A DNA stretch of 64,000 nt from Leptospiraceae bacterium (lineage in GTDB: Bacteria > Spirochaetota > Leptospiria > Leptospirales > Leptonemataceae), in contig JANXCF010000004.1 of the NCBI GenBank assembly GCA_025059995.1, forward strand, positions 124,001 through 188,000, read 5' to 3'. A program made the translations under genes and the position numbers. The notes under the pieces are model-generated. The model searched no databases and had not been told where the DNA came from. It was given only the letters and a program-made list of their open reading frames with translations. Shown one piece after another: positions 35,148 through 45,510 of the stretch (positions are counted from its first letter, which is position 1; every line of letters begins with the position of its first letter).

Positions 35148-37304
35148 ATGAGAATAAAAAAATGGAGAAAGAGTTTTGCATTTAAAATATCTTTGTTCTA
35201 TAGTTTCTTTAGTTTTATTTTAGGTTTTTTTGCGTTATGGTTACTATTTTATTTTGCTGAGAAGAAAATCCTACAATCACTACAAAAGAAAATCTTAAAT
35301 ATTGGTCTTACAGGCTTGCAATTCTTCCAGGAAAATCATTACAAAGCTATTACTAAATATCAAAAAATCATCGAAGAAAGAATCATAGACTATGAAAAGC
35401 AAAATAAACTTAACTTTCCAAAAGATTGGAACACTTTTGAAATTATTTCTCTTGAAGAACACGAAAAACTTTATCAAGAAAACGATTACCAAAGTGTCAT
35501 CCAAATTTTAAGGAAAATCAAAGCTGGAAGTTCAGAAACAATCATACTAAAAGACTTTTATGAACAAAAATTCTATGATGATACATCAAAACCTTTCATC
35601 ACCTTCGTTTACATCCTGAATGCTCTTCCAAACCAGAAAGATTACAACTTAGTTTATTTTTCTTTTAACACTGATATGGAAGAATTAGATAACAACAATG
35701 ATGGAGTCATTTCTAATGATGAAGAGTTATTAAAGATTGGCACAATTTGGAATATTTCAGAATTAATTAATATCCAAAGAACCTTTCAAACACAAAAACC
35801 AGTTTGTGATGAAAAATTTTATCAAGATGAATGGGGAGTTTGGCTTTCGTGCTTTATTCCAATCTTTGATTACAAAGAGCAATTCTATGGAGTCATGGGG
35901 TTGGATTTAGATGTTCGTTCGGATTATAATACCTTAAATAAATTAAAAAATCTATTTTTTATATTATCAGCATTATTAAGTATTATTATCGGAATAACTT
36001 CATTTTTAATTGCAAAATACATCACTAAACCTATCGTTCGATTAACCGAAGCGAGCTTAGAAATAGCAAATCGAAATTTTCAAATCAAAGAACTTCCTGT
36101 GACTACTGATGACGAAATTGGCATACTAACCAAAAATTTCAACTTCATGGTTCACGAAATCAGAGAATATTCACAAAACTTAGAAGGGCTTGTCCAGAAA
36201 CGCACAAAAGAACTTCAAGATTCATTAGAAACCATAAAAAAACTCAAGATCCAACAAGATGGTGATTATTTCCTCACAAGCCTATTATTACAACCACTAC
36301 TCAAAAACTGGAATAAAAGCCAAAATATCACTACTGAGGTCTTGATTAAACAAAAAAAAGAATTCGACTTTAAAAATAAAACCCATCAAATCGGTGGTGA
36401 TTTTGCCATTACGGGGAATCTACGTTTCTTGAATGAAGATAAAAGCATCGATAAGTGGATCTTTTTCTTTATTGGAGATGCTATGGGGAAGTCTTTACAA
36501 GGAGCTGGTGGAGTCCTCACTGCTGGTTCTATCATCAATGCCTATATCGCCAGATCAGCAGAGAAAAATCGCATTTTATCGCAAAAACCAAAACAATGGC
36601 TCTTGGATTTGAGTTTTGAATTACATTCTGTGTTTTTGAAATTCGAAGGAAGCATGATGATAAGTGCAGCTACAGGGCTTATCAATGAAAATAGTGGTGA
36701 ACTGATCTATTTAAATTTTGAATTCCCTAAAACTGCCGTTTATCGAAATAATACAACTATGTTTTTGGAAGAAAGTTTAGATTTTTTAAATTTCAAATTA
36801 GGTTCACCACTTCAAATGGACTTTCGAATACTTCATACGTTTCTACAAAATCAAGATATCTTGATTGTAGGTTCGGACGGAAGAGATGATATATTACTAA
36901 AAGAGACCCAAAGAAAAAATGAAGACGATGATTTATTTTTGGAAATTGTCAATCGTGCACAAGGAGATCTGCAAAGAATTTATGAAGAAATAACGAAAAT
37001 AGCTGAATTAACGGATGACATATGTTTATTAAAAATTACATACACAAACAAAAGAATAAAAAGCAATTTCGAAAACTACAAAGAATTATTCCACAACAAA
37101 AAATACGAAGAACTCATATCTTTGTATAAAAAAACAAAAGAAATTAATCACATTATGGATTATTACTATCTTTCATATTCTTACTTCAAATTAAACAAAT
37201 ACAAAGAAGCCATAGAATGGATATTACCCATAAAAAACTACATCAAAAAAGAAAAAATCAAAAAATACATCGAAATTCTGAACAAACAAAACAATAAAAA
37301 ATAA
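35148..37304 (+). CDS. Membrane SpoIIE-type serine phosphatase with HAMP domain (RsbU-like)
   Basis: 718 residues. N-terminal helix (about 13-36), an extracytoplasmic sensor region of about 240 residues (37-265, probably a Cache-type fold), a second helix (about 267-287) and HAMP (AKYITKPIVRLTEASLEIAN), then a coiled coil and a SpoIIE/PP2C domain: QDGDYFLTSLLLQPLLKNW, KTHQIGGDFAITGNLRF, FFIGDAMGKSLQGAGGVLTA and ILIVGSDGRDDILL. Metal-binding Asp residues are present. Such proteins dephosphorylate anti-sigma-factor antagonists. The GDYFLTSLL...GDAMGKSLQGAGG combination is common in Leptospira. A C-terminal tail of about 80 residues resembles TPR helices (YLSYSYFKLNKYKEAIEWIL). Confidence 0.9.
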   Translation: MRIKKWRKSFAFKISLFYSFFSFILGFFALWLLFYFAEKKILQSLQKKILNIGLTGLQFFQENHYKAITKYQKIIEERIIDYEKQNKLNFPKDWNTFEIISLEEHEKLYQENDYQSVIQILRKIKAGSSETIILKDFYEQKFYDDTSKPFITFVYILNALPNQKDYNLVYFSFNTDMEELDNNNDGVISNDEELLKIGTIWNISELINIQRTFQTQKPVCDEKFYQDEWGVWLSCFIPIFDYKEQFYGVMGLDLDVRSDYNTLNKLKNLFFILSALLSIIIGITSFLIAKYITKPIVRLTEASLEIANRNFQIKELPVTTDDEIGILTKNFNFMVHEIREYSQNLEGLVQKRTKELQDSLETIKKLKIQQDGDYFLTSLLLQPLLKNWNKSQNITTEVLIKQKKEFDFKNKTHQIGGDFAITGNLRFLNEDKSIDKWIFFFIGDAMGKSLQGAGGVLTAGSIINAYIARSAEKNRILSQKPKQWLLDLSFELHSVFLKFEGSMMISAATGLINENSGELIYLNFEFPKTAVYRNNTTMFLEESLDFLNFKLGSPLQMDFRILHTFLQNQDILIVGSDGRDDILLKETQRKNEDDDLFLEIVNRAQGDLQRIYEEITKIAELTDDICLLKITYTNKRIKSNFENYKELFHNKKYEELISLYKKTKEINHIMDYYYLSYSYFKLNKYKEAIEWILPIKNYIKKEKIKKYIEILNKQNNKK

Positions 37305-37356
37305 GTTAGCTTTTATAAAATAACAAATAATTTTAGAAAAATAGAAATGAACCATT

Positions 37357-40300
37357 ATGAAATCAAAAGTAGAACATGAATTATTTTCTACTTTTAAAAA
37401 TCTAATGTTAAATACAATTCCTTCAGAGTATACTGAAATTTTTCATCAGCATGATTTAGAAAAATTTTTATATGAAAGATGGAACTTTTTGAAATTCAGA
37501 AAAAATGAAATCCAGGTTCGATGTTATAATTCATACGAGGTTTGGCCCTTTCATACGAGTGTTATTGAAATTAACTTAAAAAATATTCCTTTTATTGTTG
37601 ATACAGCTCTGGATTATTTAAAATCCGAGGGATATAAAATCTATGAATTTTTTAATTTTATTTTCGAAATCCAAAGAATAAAAGGGCAAATTATTTCTCT
37701 TTCAAACAAAAAAGAAAATTCCCAAACAGAAGAGTCTTACATTTACATTGAAATAGAAAAAATCTCTGACCAAAAACTAAAAGAAATTGAAAAGAAGATC
37801 CAAGAAAACCTAAAAGAACTTACTTTGATGGTTGACGATTTCTTGAGAATGAAAACAAGAATCGAGTCATTTTCTTTTCAATCTCAAGAATTCAACATAG
37901 AAAAAAAATGGATTTCAGAACATTTCATATTGATGGGACTATGGGCTTTTGATTTCAAAAAGAAACAAAACGAACGATTTGGTATCATTAAGCAACGACA
38001 TATATCGGATGCGATTCAACAATACTATAATAGTTTTAATAATAAATTGAAAAATGAAGTGATACATTTTAAAGAATCTTCTTTAATAAGTAATGTAAAA
38101 AGATTTAAGCCACTTCTTTTGATATTTTTTTACAATCAAAATTCCCTATTGATTGTTATCGGCAGTTTTGCGAGTAAAGGAGAAATTTCACCCCGCTATC
38201 TAATCCCACCTATGAAAAAAAAGTTTGATCTAATTGCAGAACAGTTGAATGCACCTGTGAATAATTTTAAATACAAAGAAATTTATAAAATTTCCCAACT
38301 CATTCCTTTGGGTATATTATTTACAAGAAATAAGGAAATCCTTTTGGAATGGATGAGCTTTTTTCTCCGATACTTGTTCACCTCAGAACAAAAAATCCAT
38401 ATCTCAAAAGACTATGAAAATCAAGGTATATGGGTGATTGTAATTGAACCACAAAAATACGCAGTAAGACAATTGAAAATCCAAAAGAATTTAGAAAATC
38501 ACAATATCAAAATTCATACTTTTTTTCGTAGAACTTACAATCAATTTTATTACTCTTTCTTTTTTCTTAAAAGCGATGATTTATCTTTACATCAACTTTA
38601 TCAATTTCTTAACCTTAACATAAAGACAATTTTTTATTCTTGGTATGATGATTTGATTAATCATATCTTACTTAGAGATGAGGACATCAAAAAGAAAAAG
38701 CTTTCTATAGATTATTTACTAAAAATTTTACCAGAGGCACTACCTAATTACGTAAAGCCAAAAGAGGCCTATCATATTTGGAAGACCTTTGAGTATCTCC
38801 TAACAGAGAAAAACAAAATATTCCATGTAAGATTTGGAAATTCCATCTCACCCATAACAGAAAATGATGAAATCACTTTAAATATTTATTCTCTGAAACC
38901 TTTTTATCTATCAGAAGTCTTTCCCATTTTGGAAAGTGCTGGTTTTCAAATCACAAGTGAAGTTACTTTTGATTTTGAATTTCAAGGCACAAAAACTTAT
39001 CTTATGATTCTTTTTTATCAAAATCAGTTTCCAAAAGAATACATGACAAAAATTGAAAGTGGTTTAGAAGAACTTCTTTATCAAAAACACACCATCGAAA
39101 AAACCAACTCTTTACTTATTCTTAGTAAACTAACCATAAGAGAAATCCAATGGATTAAAACTATCTTAGCATACTACTATCAGGTCCATAAGCAATATTC
39201 AAGAATTTATCTTCAGGAATTTACCATAAAACATATTGAGTTTTGTGAATGGCTGATGGAATTTATAAATACTTCTTTTAATCCAAACAAATATCAAGAT
39301 AAAACAAAACAAAATGAAATCCTCACACAATTAAATAAATATGCTTTAAAAATCACAAACATTTCAGAACAAACAATTGCCCTACATTTGATTGAAATTT
39401 TAAAAAACATCGTAAGGACAAATTACTTTTTAAATTACGAAGAAATTACTATCAAAGTTTTAGCAAAAAACTTAAGTTTTCTTAAAGAACCCAAACCTCT
39501 TTTTGAGACATTTGTTTATTCCTCGAACTTCGAAGGAGTCCATATCCGAAGCGACTTTATCGCAAGAGGGGGAATTCGATTTTCGGATCGAGTAGATGAT
39601 TTTCGAGTAGAAATCTTTGACCTAATGAAAACCCAAATGATTAAAAATACTGTGATTGTGCCTAATGGAGCCAAAGGAGGATTCATTATCAAAAAACCTT
39701 TAACACCACAACCAGAATTAGTAAAGGAAATTTATAAAAAATTTATAAGAAACCTACTTTCCATAACGGATAACCTAAAGCAAAAACAAATCCAAAAACC
39801 AGAAAAGGTTATATGTTACGACAGCGATGATCCCTTTTTGGTTGTTGCTGCTGATAAAGGAACAGCTACTTTTAGCGATTTAGCAAATCAGATTTCAGAA
39901 GAATTCCATTATTGGTTATTTGACGCTTTTGCATCAGGAGGAACTTATGGATATGATCACAAAAAGCAAGGTATTACAGCAAAAGGAGCTTGGGAGTCTG
40001 TTAAAAAGCATTTCTCAGAAATCAACATTGATCCCGAAAAAGATGAAATCACTGTGATTGGCATTGGAGATATGAGTGGAGATGTGTTTGGGAATGGAAT
40101 GCTTCTTTCGAAAACCATAAAACTCATCGCTGCATTCAATCATAAACATGTCTTTATTGATCCCAATCCAGATCCCGAAATCAGCTTTAAAGAAAGAGAA
40201 CGTCTTTTTCGAGAAGTCAAAGGCTGGGATCATTACAACCCAAAGTTGATTTCACAAGGTGGAGGTGTTTTTTTGAGAGATGCTGCGCGAATTGTTCTTT

Positions 40301-41736
40301 CAAAAGAAATCCAAGAACGTTTTTCTATTCCAAAAAGTGAAGTTTCAGGAGAAGAACTCATACAATATATCCTAAAAAGCAAAGCAGATTTACTTTGGAA
40401 CGGTGGCATTGGAACTTATATCAAATCTTCTCAAGAAACTCATGGAGAAGTTCAGGACCCCATCAATGACCACGTTCGAGTGGATGCAAAGGATCTACAA
40501 GTCAAAGTAATAGCCGAAGGAGGAAATTTAGGTTTAACCCAAAAGGCTCGCATCGAAGCTTCACAGAAAGGGATTTTACTTAACACTGATTTTATTGATA
40601 ATTCTGGTGGAGTTGACATGTCCGATCATGAGGTCAATCTAAAAATCCTCTTGAATTCTCTTGTTCAAAGAAAAGTAATCAATCTCAAAAAAAGAAACGA
40701 ACTTATACGAAAGTTTGAAAGCGAAATGATCAAGCGAGTTCTCTCGAATAACAAGATGAACAACATAGCTATATCCATAGAAAAAATACGACTTCAAAAA
40801 GAATCGCAACTACTTATACAATGGTTAGATTATTTGTCGAAACAAAATGTTTTATCTCATCAAGAAAATCCCAATCTTCCTCCAACAAATCCTGAAATCG
40901 CCTACATCATGGGAAGGACAAAACTTTATTTCAAAAACCATTTTTACAAAGAAAGAATTCCACTTTCTGATTTTTATATTCAATTTGCCTTAAAAAAATA
41001 TTTTCCTAAAGCTCTATATGAAGAATACCTTGACTTTATCATAGAACATCCTTTGAGATATGAAATTTTCATTGCTTATTTTTTGAATCAGCTGATCAAT
41101 ACTTTAGGGAGTGGACATCTTTATTTCATACACCAGATGTCAAACAGACCATTTTTTGAAATCCTTCTCGAGTTTGTTCATTTTTTATATTTAACTGAAT
41201 TTGATATTCTCCAGTTATACGAGAAGTTTTATTCCCTTCCGAAAGTCGAATTATATCAATTTTTGTATGAGTTAACCAAAAGAATCCTTTTAATATACTT
41301 TCATCCCATTCCTAAAGAAAAACTCATCCCCAAATCCATCAAAGATTTCAAAAATCATCTACAATCATTCCTGAAGCTCCAACCTTCGAAAAATCAAAAA
41401 GAGCACGAAAGTTTTCTATCCGCTTTTGAATTGAGTTTACTTTATGACTTTTTTGGAAATGGATTGAAATACAAAGAATTTTATGTATCAATTAATGAAA
41501 AAAGCTTACTTGAAATCAAAAACACTCTTTTAAACCTAAATATCAGAAACCATCAAGAATATAAATTTCAATACCAGATGCTTAAAACTTTTTATCAACT
41601 ATTTCCGAAAATTATGCTCTACAAAAACAAAGAAAAATGGAATCATTTGATTTTAAAAACTTTTTATCAAGAACAAAAAGATTTGTTATTTATGTATAAT
41701 TTATTAGCTGATATTCAAGAGCTCATTTCGAGTTGA
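37357..41736 (+). CDS. gdh2: Large NAD-dependent glutamate dehydrogenase (GDH-180 type)
   Basis: 1459 residues, compared with about 1500-1650 for this class. It oxidises glutamate to 2-oxoglutarate and ammonia with NAD+, a link between amino-acid catabolism and the TCA cycle. The N-terminal half (about 1-700) is the poorly conserved regulatory region. The catalytic part has FVYSSNFEGVHIRSDFIARG with GIRFSDRVDDFRVEI, VIVPNGAKGGFIIKKPL, DPFLVVAADKGTATFSDLAN, FASGGTYGYDHKKQGITAKG and VIGIGDMSGDVFGNGMLLS (the NAD fold), then VIAEGGNLGLTQKARIEAS. All expected motifs are in frame. It overlaps the convergent murE by 14 bases. The promoter is probably in the 52 bases after the phosphatase gene. Confidence 0.94.
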   Translation: MKSKVEHELFSTFKNLMLNTIPSEYTEIFHQHDLEKFLYERWNFLKFRKNEIQVRCYNSYEVWPFHTSVIEINLKNIPFIVDTALDYLKSEGYKIYEFFNFIFEIQRIKGQIISLSNKKENSQTEESYIYIEIEKISDQKLKEIEKKIQENLKELTLMVDDFLRMKTRIESFSFQSQEFNIEKKWISEHFILMGLWAFDFKKKQNERFGIIKQRHISDAIQQYYNSFNNKLKNEVIHFKESSLISNVKRFKPLLLIFFYNQNSLLIVIGSFASKGEISPRYLIPPMKKKFDLIAEQLNAPVNNFKYKEIYKISQLIPLGILFTRNKEILLEWMSFFLRYLFTSEQKIHISKDYENQGIWVIVIEPQKYAVRQLKIQKNLENHNIKIHTFFRRTYNQFYYSFFFLKSDDLSLHQLYQFLNLNIKTIFYSWYDDLINHILLRDEDIKKKKLSIDYLLKILPEALPNYVKPKEAYHIWKTFEYLLTEKNKIFHVRFGNSISPITENDEITLNIYSLKPFYLSEVFPILESAGFQITSEVTFDFEFQGTKTYLMILFYQNQFPKEYMTKIESGLEELLYQKHTIEKTNSLLILSKLTIREIQWIKTILAYYYQVHKQYSRIYLQEFTIKHIEFCEWLMEFINTSFNPNKYQDKTKQNEILTQLNKYALKITNISEQTIALHLIEILKNIVRTNYFLNYEEITIKVLAKNLSFLKEPKPLFETFVYSSNFEGVHIRSDFIARGGIRFSDRVDDFRVEIFDLMKTQMIKNTVIVPNGAKGGFIIKKPLTPQPELVKEIYKKFIRNLLSITDNLKQKQIQKPEKVICYDSDDPFLVVAADKGTATFSDLANQISEEFHYWLFDAFASGGTYGYDHKKQGITAKGAWESVKKHFSEINIDPEKDEITVIGIGDMSGDVFGNGMLLSKTIKLIAAFNHKHVFIDPNPDPEISFKERERLFREVKGWDHYNPKLISQGGGVFLRDAARIVLSKEIQERFSIPKSEVSGEELIQYILKSKADLLWNGGIGTYIKSSQETHGEVQDPINDHVRVDAKDLQVKVIAEGGNLGLTQKARIEASQKGILLNTDFIDNSGGVDMSDHEVNLKILLNSLVQRKVINLKKRNELIRKFESEMIKRVLSNNKMNNIAISIEKIRLQKESQLLIQWLDYLSKQNVLSHQENPNLPPTNPEIAYIMGRTKLYFKNHFYKERIPLSDFYIQFALKKYFPKALYEEYLDFIIEHPLRYEIFIAYFLNQLINTLGSGHLYFIHQMSNRPFFEILLEFVHFLYLTEFDILQLYEKFYSLPKVELYQFLYELTKRILLIYFHPIPKEKLIPKSIKDFKNHLQSFLKLQPSKNQKEHESFLSAFELSLLYDFFGNGLKYKEFYVSINEKSLLEIKNTLLNLNIRNHQEYKFQYQMLKTFYQLFPKIMLYKNKEKWNHLILKTFYQEQKDLLFMYNLLADIQELISS

Positions 41737-43195
41737 GGTATTCCAAAACTACCTGCTTATCAGAAAAGGGAAGTTTTTGCTTTTTTATGATTTGATATTC
41801 TTCGTGACCCTTCCCTGCAACCAAAACACATACAGGTTTTTGATTCATTTCTGTTGCTATTTTAAGGGCTGTGATGATGGCATTTTTTCGATCTCCAATT
41901 TCCAAGACTTTATGAAAATCTTTGATGCCGGCTTTGATTTCTTGACGGATGAATTCTGGATCTTCGTCTCTTGGGTTGTCATCTGTCAAAATGACTAAGT
42001 CTGACAATCTTTCTGCGATTGATCCCATTTGAGGTCTTTTTTCTCGATCTCGATTCCCTCCACAGCCGAATACAACTATGATATTCGCATAAAAATTTCT
42101 TAACTCTTTCAACACAACCTCAAGAGCATCAGGGGTGTGGGCATAATCGATAATGGCATCTACAAAAGCATTCACTGAAATTTTTTGTAATCTACCCGGC
42201 ACATTAGGAAAATCTTCCAGAGGAGTTTCATTTAGGTTATAAAGATTTTGTGTTGCATAGAACGCACACAAAGCATTCCATTGGTTAAATTTGACTGGGA
42301 AAGGTTGATTTTTCACGAATGGGGAATTTAATTCTTCTTTTTTTAAGTAATGGATAGAACACTTTGTTTTTTCTTCAAACTTTTGAAAAAGGATTTTTGT
42401 TTGATCTTGAGGTACTACAATGAACATTCGTTGTTTTGAGGTTCGAAGAGTTAGAAAAAAAAGATGGAGTTTTGCGAAGAAATAAGCTGAAAGTGTCATG
42501 TGAAAATTTAAATGATCCCTTCCAAAAGTTGTAAAAACTGCTTTTTGAATATGTAGTCCTTCGAGCCTACGTAATGCCAATGCCTCCGAAGAAGCTTCGA
42601 TGACAATGTTTTTTATGTTTTTATCAAGAAAATACTTCAGAATCTTTTGTAATTCATATGCTCTAGGAGTTGTAAAACCTGAGGGTTCATACATTTCTTT
42701 TTGACCATCCCAATAGAAAATCCCCAAGGTTCCTACTACAGCGCAGGGTAGGTTCTTTTTTTTCCAAAGGTGATAAATCATAAACGAAGTTGTAGTTTTT
42801 CCATTGGTTCCCGTGATGGCTATTAGATTCAAGGATTGTGAAAGATCTTCATAATAAATTGAAGAAGCATGACCCAAATAAAAATCAGGTATTCTTTTGC
42901 CAATAACCACTATTCCTTGGTATCCACCATGTTCAGTTAGAAATCTCAGCTCTTTACGAGAAAGGAACATAGCAAAAGGTTTTTTACTGATGGCATCAGA
43001 TAAATATGGCTTCGCAAAATGAGTGGAAAAATAAAAACTATTTGATTGAATCCTTCGAGTGTCATCTGTTAATTCTACTTTTTGATTTTTGGGTAAAATC
43101 AGTAGCTCTTGGGCTTTGTGATTTTCTATTTGAAAAACTTGAATGTGATTTGGAAAGCGTTTTTTGAGTTGAGAAATCAATCGATCAAAATCCAT
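41723..43195 (-). CDS. murE: UDP-MurNAc-L-Ala-D-Glu: diaminopimelate ligase
   Basis: 490 residues. It adds the third amino acid to the peptidoglycan stem peptide. Motifs: ATP loop LIAITGTNGKTTTSFMIYHL, FTTPRAYELQKIL, VIEASSEAL with the carbamylated-lysine region, and LTDDNPRDEDPEFI. The DNPR sequence is the substrate-specificity motif of the meso-diaminopimelate form, whereas lysine- or ornithine-adding enzymes differ, so the cell wall is probably of the mDAP type. It is the last gene of the cfa-GGR-murE operon (3-base gap to the preceding gene). Confidence 0.94.
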   Translation of the reverse strand: MDFDRLISQLKKRFPNHIQVFQIENHKAQELLILPKNQKVELTDDTRRIQSNSFYFSTHFAKPYLSDAISKKPFAMFLSRKELRFLTEHGGYQGIVVIGKRIPDFYLGHASSIYYEDLSQSLNLIAITGTNGKTTTSFMIYHLWKKKNLPCAVVGTLGIFYWDGQKEMYEPSGFTTPRAYELQKILKYFLDKNIKNIVIEASSEALALRRLEGLHIQKAVFTTFGRDHLNFHMTLSAYFFAKLHLFFLTLRTSKQRMFIVVPQDQTKILFQKFEEKTKCSIHYLKKEELNSPFVKNQPFPVKFNQWNALCAFYATQNLYNLNETPLEDFPNVPGRLQKISVNAFVDAIIDYAHTPDALEVVLKELRNFYANIIVVFGCGGNRDREKRPQMGSIAERLSDLVILTDDNPRDEDPEFIRQEIKAGIKDFHKVLEIGDRKNAIITALKIATEMNQKPVCVLVAGKGHEEYQIIKKQKLPFSDKQVVLEYLNSK

Positions 43196-43198
43196 TCT

Positions 43199-44251
43199 TT
43201 AAACGATCTGAAGTAGCTTCAAAATAGCATAAACAACTTTTTCCTTCCAGTTCCAAGGGAAAGCATAAAACCTTTCATAAACTTCTTGATTCATCAAAAA
43301 AGAAAATAGCCTTCCAAAATCTTGATTGCTACTAAAAGGAATTTTATTCAAATTCAGAGCGTCATGCTTGGCTATGACACCAGCTACTTGAAAACCACTT
43401 TCGATTGCAGGACCAATTCCTTCACCCAAATCAAACGTTGCCAAACCCGCTGCATCGCCAACAAGAAAGACACGGTGGTTTTGGATATTTTTTGTTTTTT
43501 CTCTTAAATAATATGTATGCCCTTTGGGTTCTTGTTCGAAGTGATTTAATAATTTTAGTTTTTTTAATTTTGTGATAAAGTGATCAAAATGCCAATGCAA
43601 AGATGGTTTTACAAAATGAGAAAAAGCACCAATCCCTATGTTCAAATAACCGTTTGCTTTGGGTACATACCAAGAATATCCGGGTAGTCCATTCTCAAAA
43701 AACCATAAGTAGCAATTTTGATCTTGATACTCATAAGGAAATTCGATTTCTAAAGCTGCAATTTGAACTTCTTTTGATCTTGGATTTTGTTCATGAAAAA
43801 ACTTTCTATATACAGGACAATAAGTTCCACCAGCTCCCACAAGGAATTTGGCTCGATATTCGTTATCAATCACAAAGTAGCCATCTTCATCAACTTCGAT
43901 ATTTTTTACCTGATGTTGAAAGAATTCTGCTCGGCTCATCTCCAAAAGCCAATGATCAAACTCATATCGACGAATGGAATACTGTTTGGTCTTGGCAGAA
44001 AATGAAATTTCTTTTTGTTTCTTAGTGTAAAAAGTAAAATTAATCTTACGAAGCTCCAAAATGCCATAGGGGTAATGTTCCATCTTCAGGAGAGAATGAA
44101 TTCTTGGTGTGATCCAACCTGCACATAATTTTACTCTTGGAAAAGTGGATTTATCAAGAATGGTAGATGGGATTCCCAAAAGGCTTAGACGTAGAGCTGT
44201 AGAACTTCCTCCGGGACCACCACCAACGATGATGACTTCTCTTTCTATCAC
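43199..44251 (-). CDS. FAD-dependent oxidoreductase, geranylgeranyl-reductase family
   Basis: 350 residues. FAD-binding dinucleotide fold EVIIVGGGPGGSSTALRLSL at the N-terminus, TILDKSTFPRVKLCAGWI (the P-x-x-K-x-C-x-G motif of the GGR family), and the second FAD motif FLVGDAAGLATFDLGEGIGP (GDAAG) near residue 275. Members reduce isoprenoid chains or hydroxylate/saturate aromatic lipids. It overlaps cfa by 4 bases, which suggests a joint role in membrane lipid modification. Whether it reduces an isoprenoid or another lipid cannot be told from the sequence. Confidence 0.9.
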   Translation of the reverse strand: MIEREVIIVGGGPGGSSTALRLSLLGIPSTILDKSTFPRVKLCAGWITPRIHSLLKMEHYPYGILELRKINFTFYTKKQKEISFSAKTKQYSIRRYEFDHWLLEMSRAEFFQHQVKNIEVDEDGYFVIDNEYRAKFLVGAGGTYCPVYRKFFHEQNPRSKEVQIAALEIEFPYEYQDQNCYLWFFENGLPGYSWYVPKANGYLNIGIGAFSHFVKPSLHWHFDHFITKLKKLKLLNHFEQEPKGHTYYLREKTKNIQNHRVFLVGDAAGLATFDLGEGIGPAIESGFQVAGVIAKHDALNLNKIPFSSNQDFGRLFSFLMNQEVYERFYAFPWNWKEKVVYAILKLLQIV

Positions 44252-45510
44252 TTTACTTTCTGTACCTTTCGTTTTTCTGTTGTTGGTAAAATGAAATGTT
44301 CACGAGTTAATGGATAATCAGGATTCTGATCTTTCTTTAATAGTATTTGAACCAAAGTAAGTTCTCCTCTTCTGAAACCACTGGCAGAACCACGAAGATA
44401 CATTCGATACATACGAACAAAAGATTCACCATATTTTTGTCGGATGGTTTCTACGTTTTCTTCAAAACGCTTTGCCCAATGATCTAAAGTTAATGCATAA
44501 TGGTATTTCAAGTTTTCTATATCCATGACAAAAAGATATTGTTTTTTGGGTTTGTTTACGGCTCTTTCTAAGGATGTGATGATTTCCCCCAAAGAAGGAA
44601 TGTAACCTCCAGGGAAAATGTATTTATTAATCCATGGATCTGGTTCTCTTGGTCGAACTCGTGATATCGTATGAACCAATGCCAATCCTTTTGAAGGAAT
44701 CTTTTGATAAATCAAATCAAAAAAGCTTTCATAGTTTTCCGGTCCTACATGTTCCAACATGCCAATTGATACAAATTTATCGTATTTATACCCATCATTT
44801 CTTATACTACGATAATCATCTAAGACAAATTCTAATTGTTTTTCTGAGATCCCTTCACGTTTTTGCCATTCTCTTGCATATTCCACTTGTTTTTCTGATA
44901 TGTTATAGGACCTCATGCGAACTCCATATTTCTTTACTGCATATATCGCAAAGCCACCCCATCCGGATCCTGCCTCAACTACGAAATCTCCTTTTCGAAA
45001 TTGAAGTTTGCGACAAACCAAATCCATTTTTTGAAGTTGTGCTTTTTCTAAACTGTCCTTAGGACTACGAAAAAAGGCACATGTGTATTGTAAGTTTTTG
45101 TCCAACCATAGAGAATAAAAATCATTACCTACATCATAATGATGTCGGATATTCTTTCTCGAACCAACAAGTGTGTTTCTATGGGTGAGACGATGATATA
45201 AAATTTTGAGTTTTTCAATAAAATTTGGTTCAAACCCCTGAAGTTCAATCACATGACCTAAATAGGTAAGATAATACAAATCTCCCTCGATATCAATATT
45301 TTGTTCCATGTATTGTTCAGCAAAACCTAAATTTCCTTTTGCCAAAAACTCATCGATTGCTTGCTCATTTTTGAAATAAATTTTCAGTTTTATAGGAAAT
45401 TGATCAAAAACAAACTTTTCTCCATTAGGAAAATGAATTTCAAACCCAAAATCTACTTTTTGTAAATCAATTTGCTTAAGAAAATTTTGTATTAATTCAA
45501 TTTTATTCAT
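44248..45510 (-). CDS. cfa: Cyclopropane-fatty-acyl-phospholipid synthase
   Basis: 420 residues. It transfers a methylene from SAM to unsaturated acyl chains of phospholipids. The SAM motif FVVEAGSGWGGFAIYAVKKY is followed by YNISEKQVEYAREWQ, a family pattern, and YDKFVSIGMLEHVGPENYE, LALVHTISRVRPREPDPWIN and FPGGYIPSLGEIIT. The N-terminal half (residues 1-125) lies outside the methyltransferase core as in other members. The AGGAG at 45517-45521 is a good ribosome binding site. The next gene, GGR-like, overlaps by 4 bases. Confidence 0.94.
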   Translation of the reverse strand: MNKIELIQNFLKQIDLQKVDFGFEIHFPNGEKFVFDQFPIKLKIYFKNEQAIDEFLAKGNLGFAEQYMEQNIDIEGDLYYLTYLGHVIELQGFEPNFIEKLKILYHRLTHRNTLVGSRKNIRHHYDVGNDFYSLWLDKNLQYTCAFFRSPKDSLEKAQLQKMDLVCRKLQFRKGDFVVEAGSGWGGFAIYAVKKYGVRMRSYNISEKQVEYAREWQKREGISEKQLEFVLDDYRSIRNDGYKYDKFVSIGMLEHVGPENYESFFDLIYQKIPSKGLALVHTISRVRPREPDPWINKYIFPGGYIPSLGEIITSLERAVNKPKKQYLFVMDIENLKYHYALTLDHWAKRFEENVETIRQKYGESFVRMYRMYLRGSASGFRRGELTLVQILLKKDQNPDYPLTREHFILPTTEKRKVQKVK

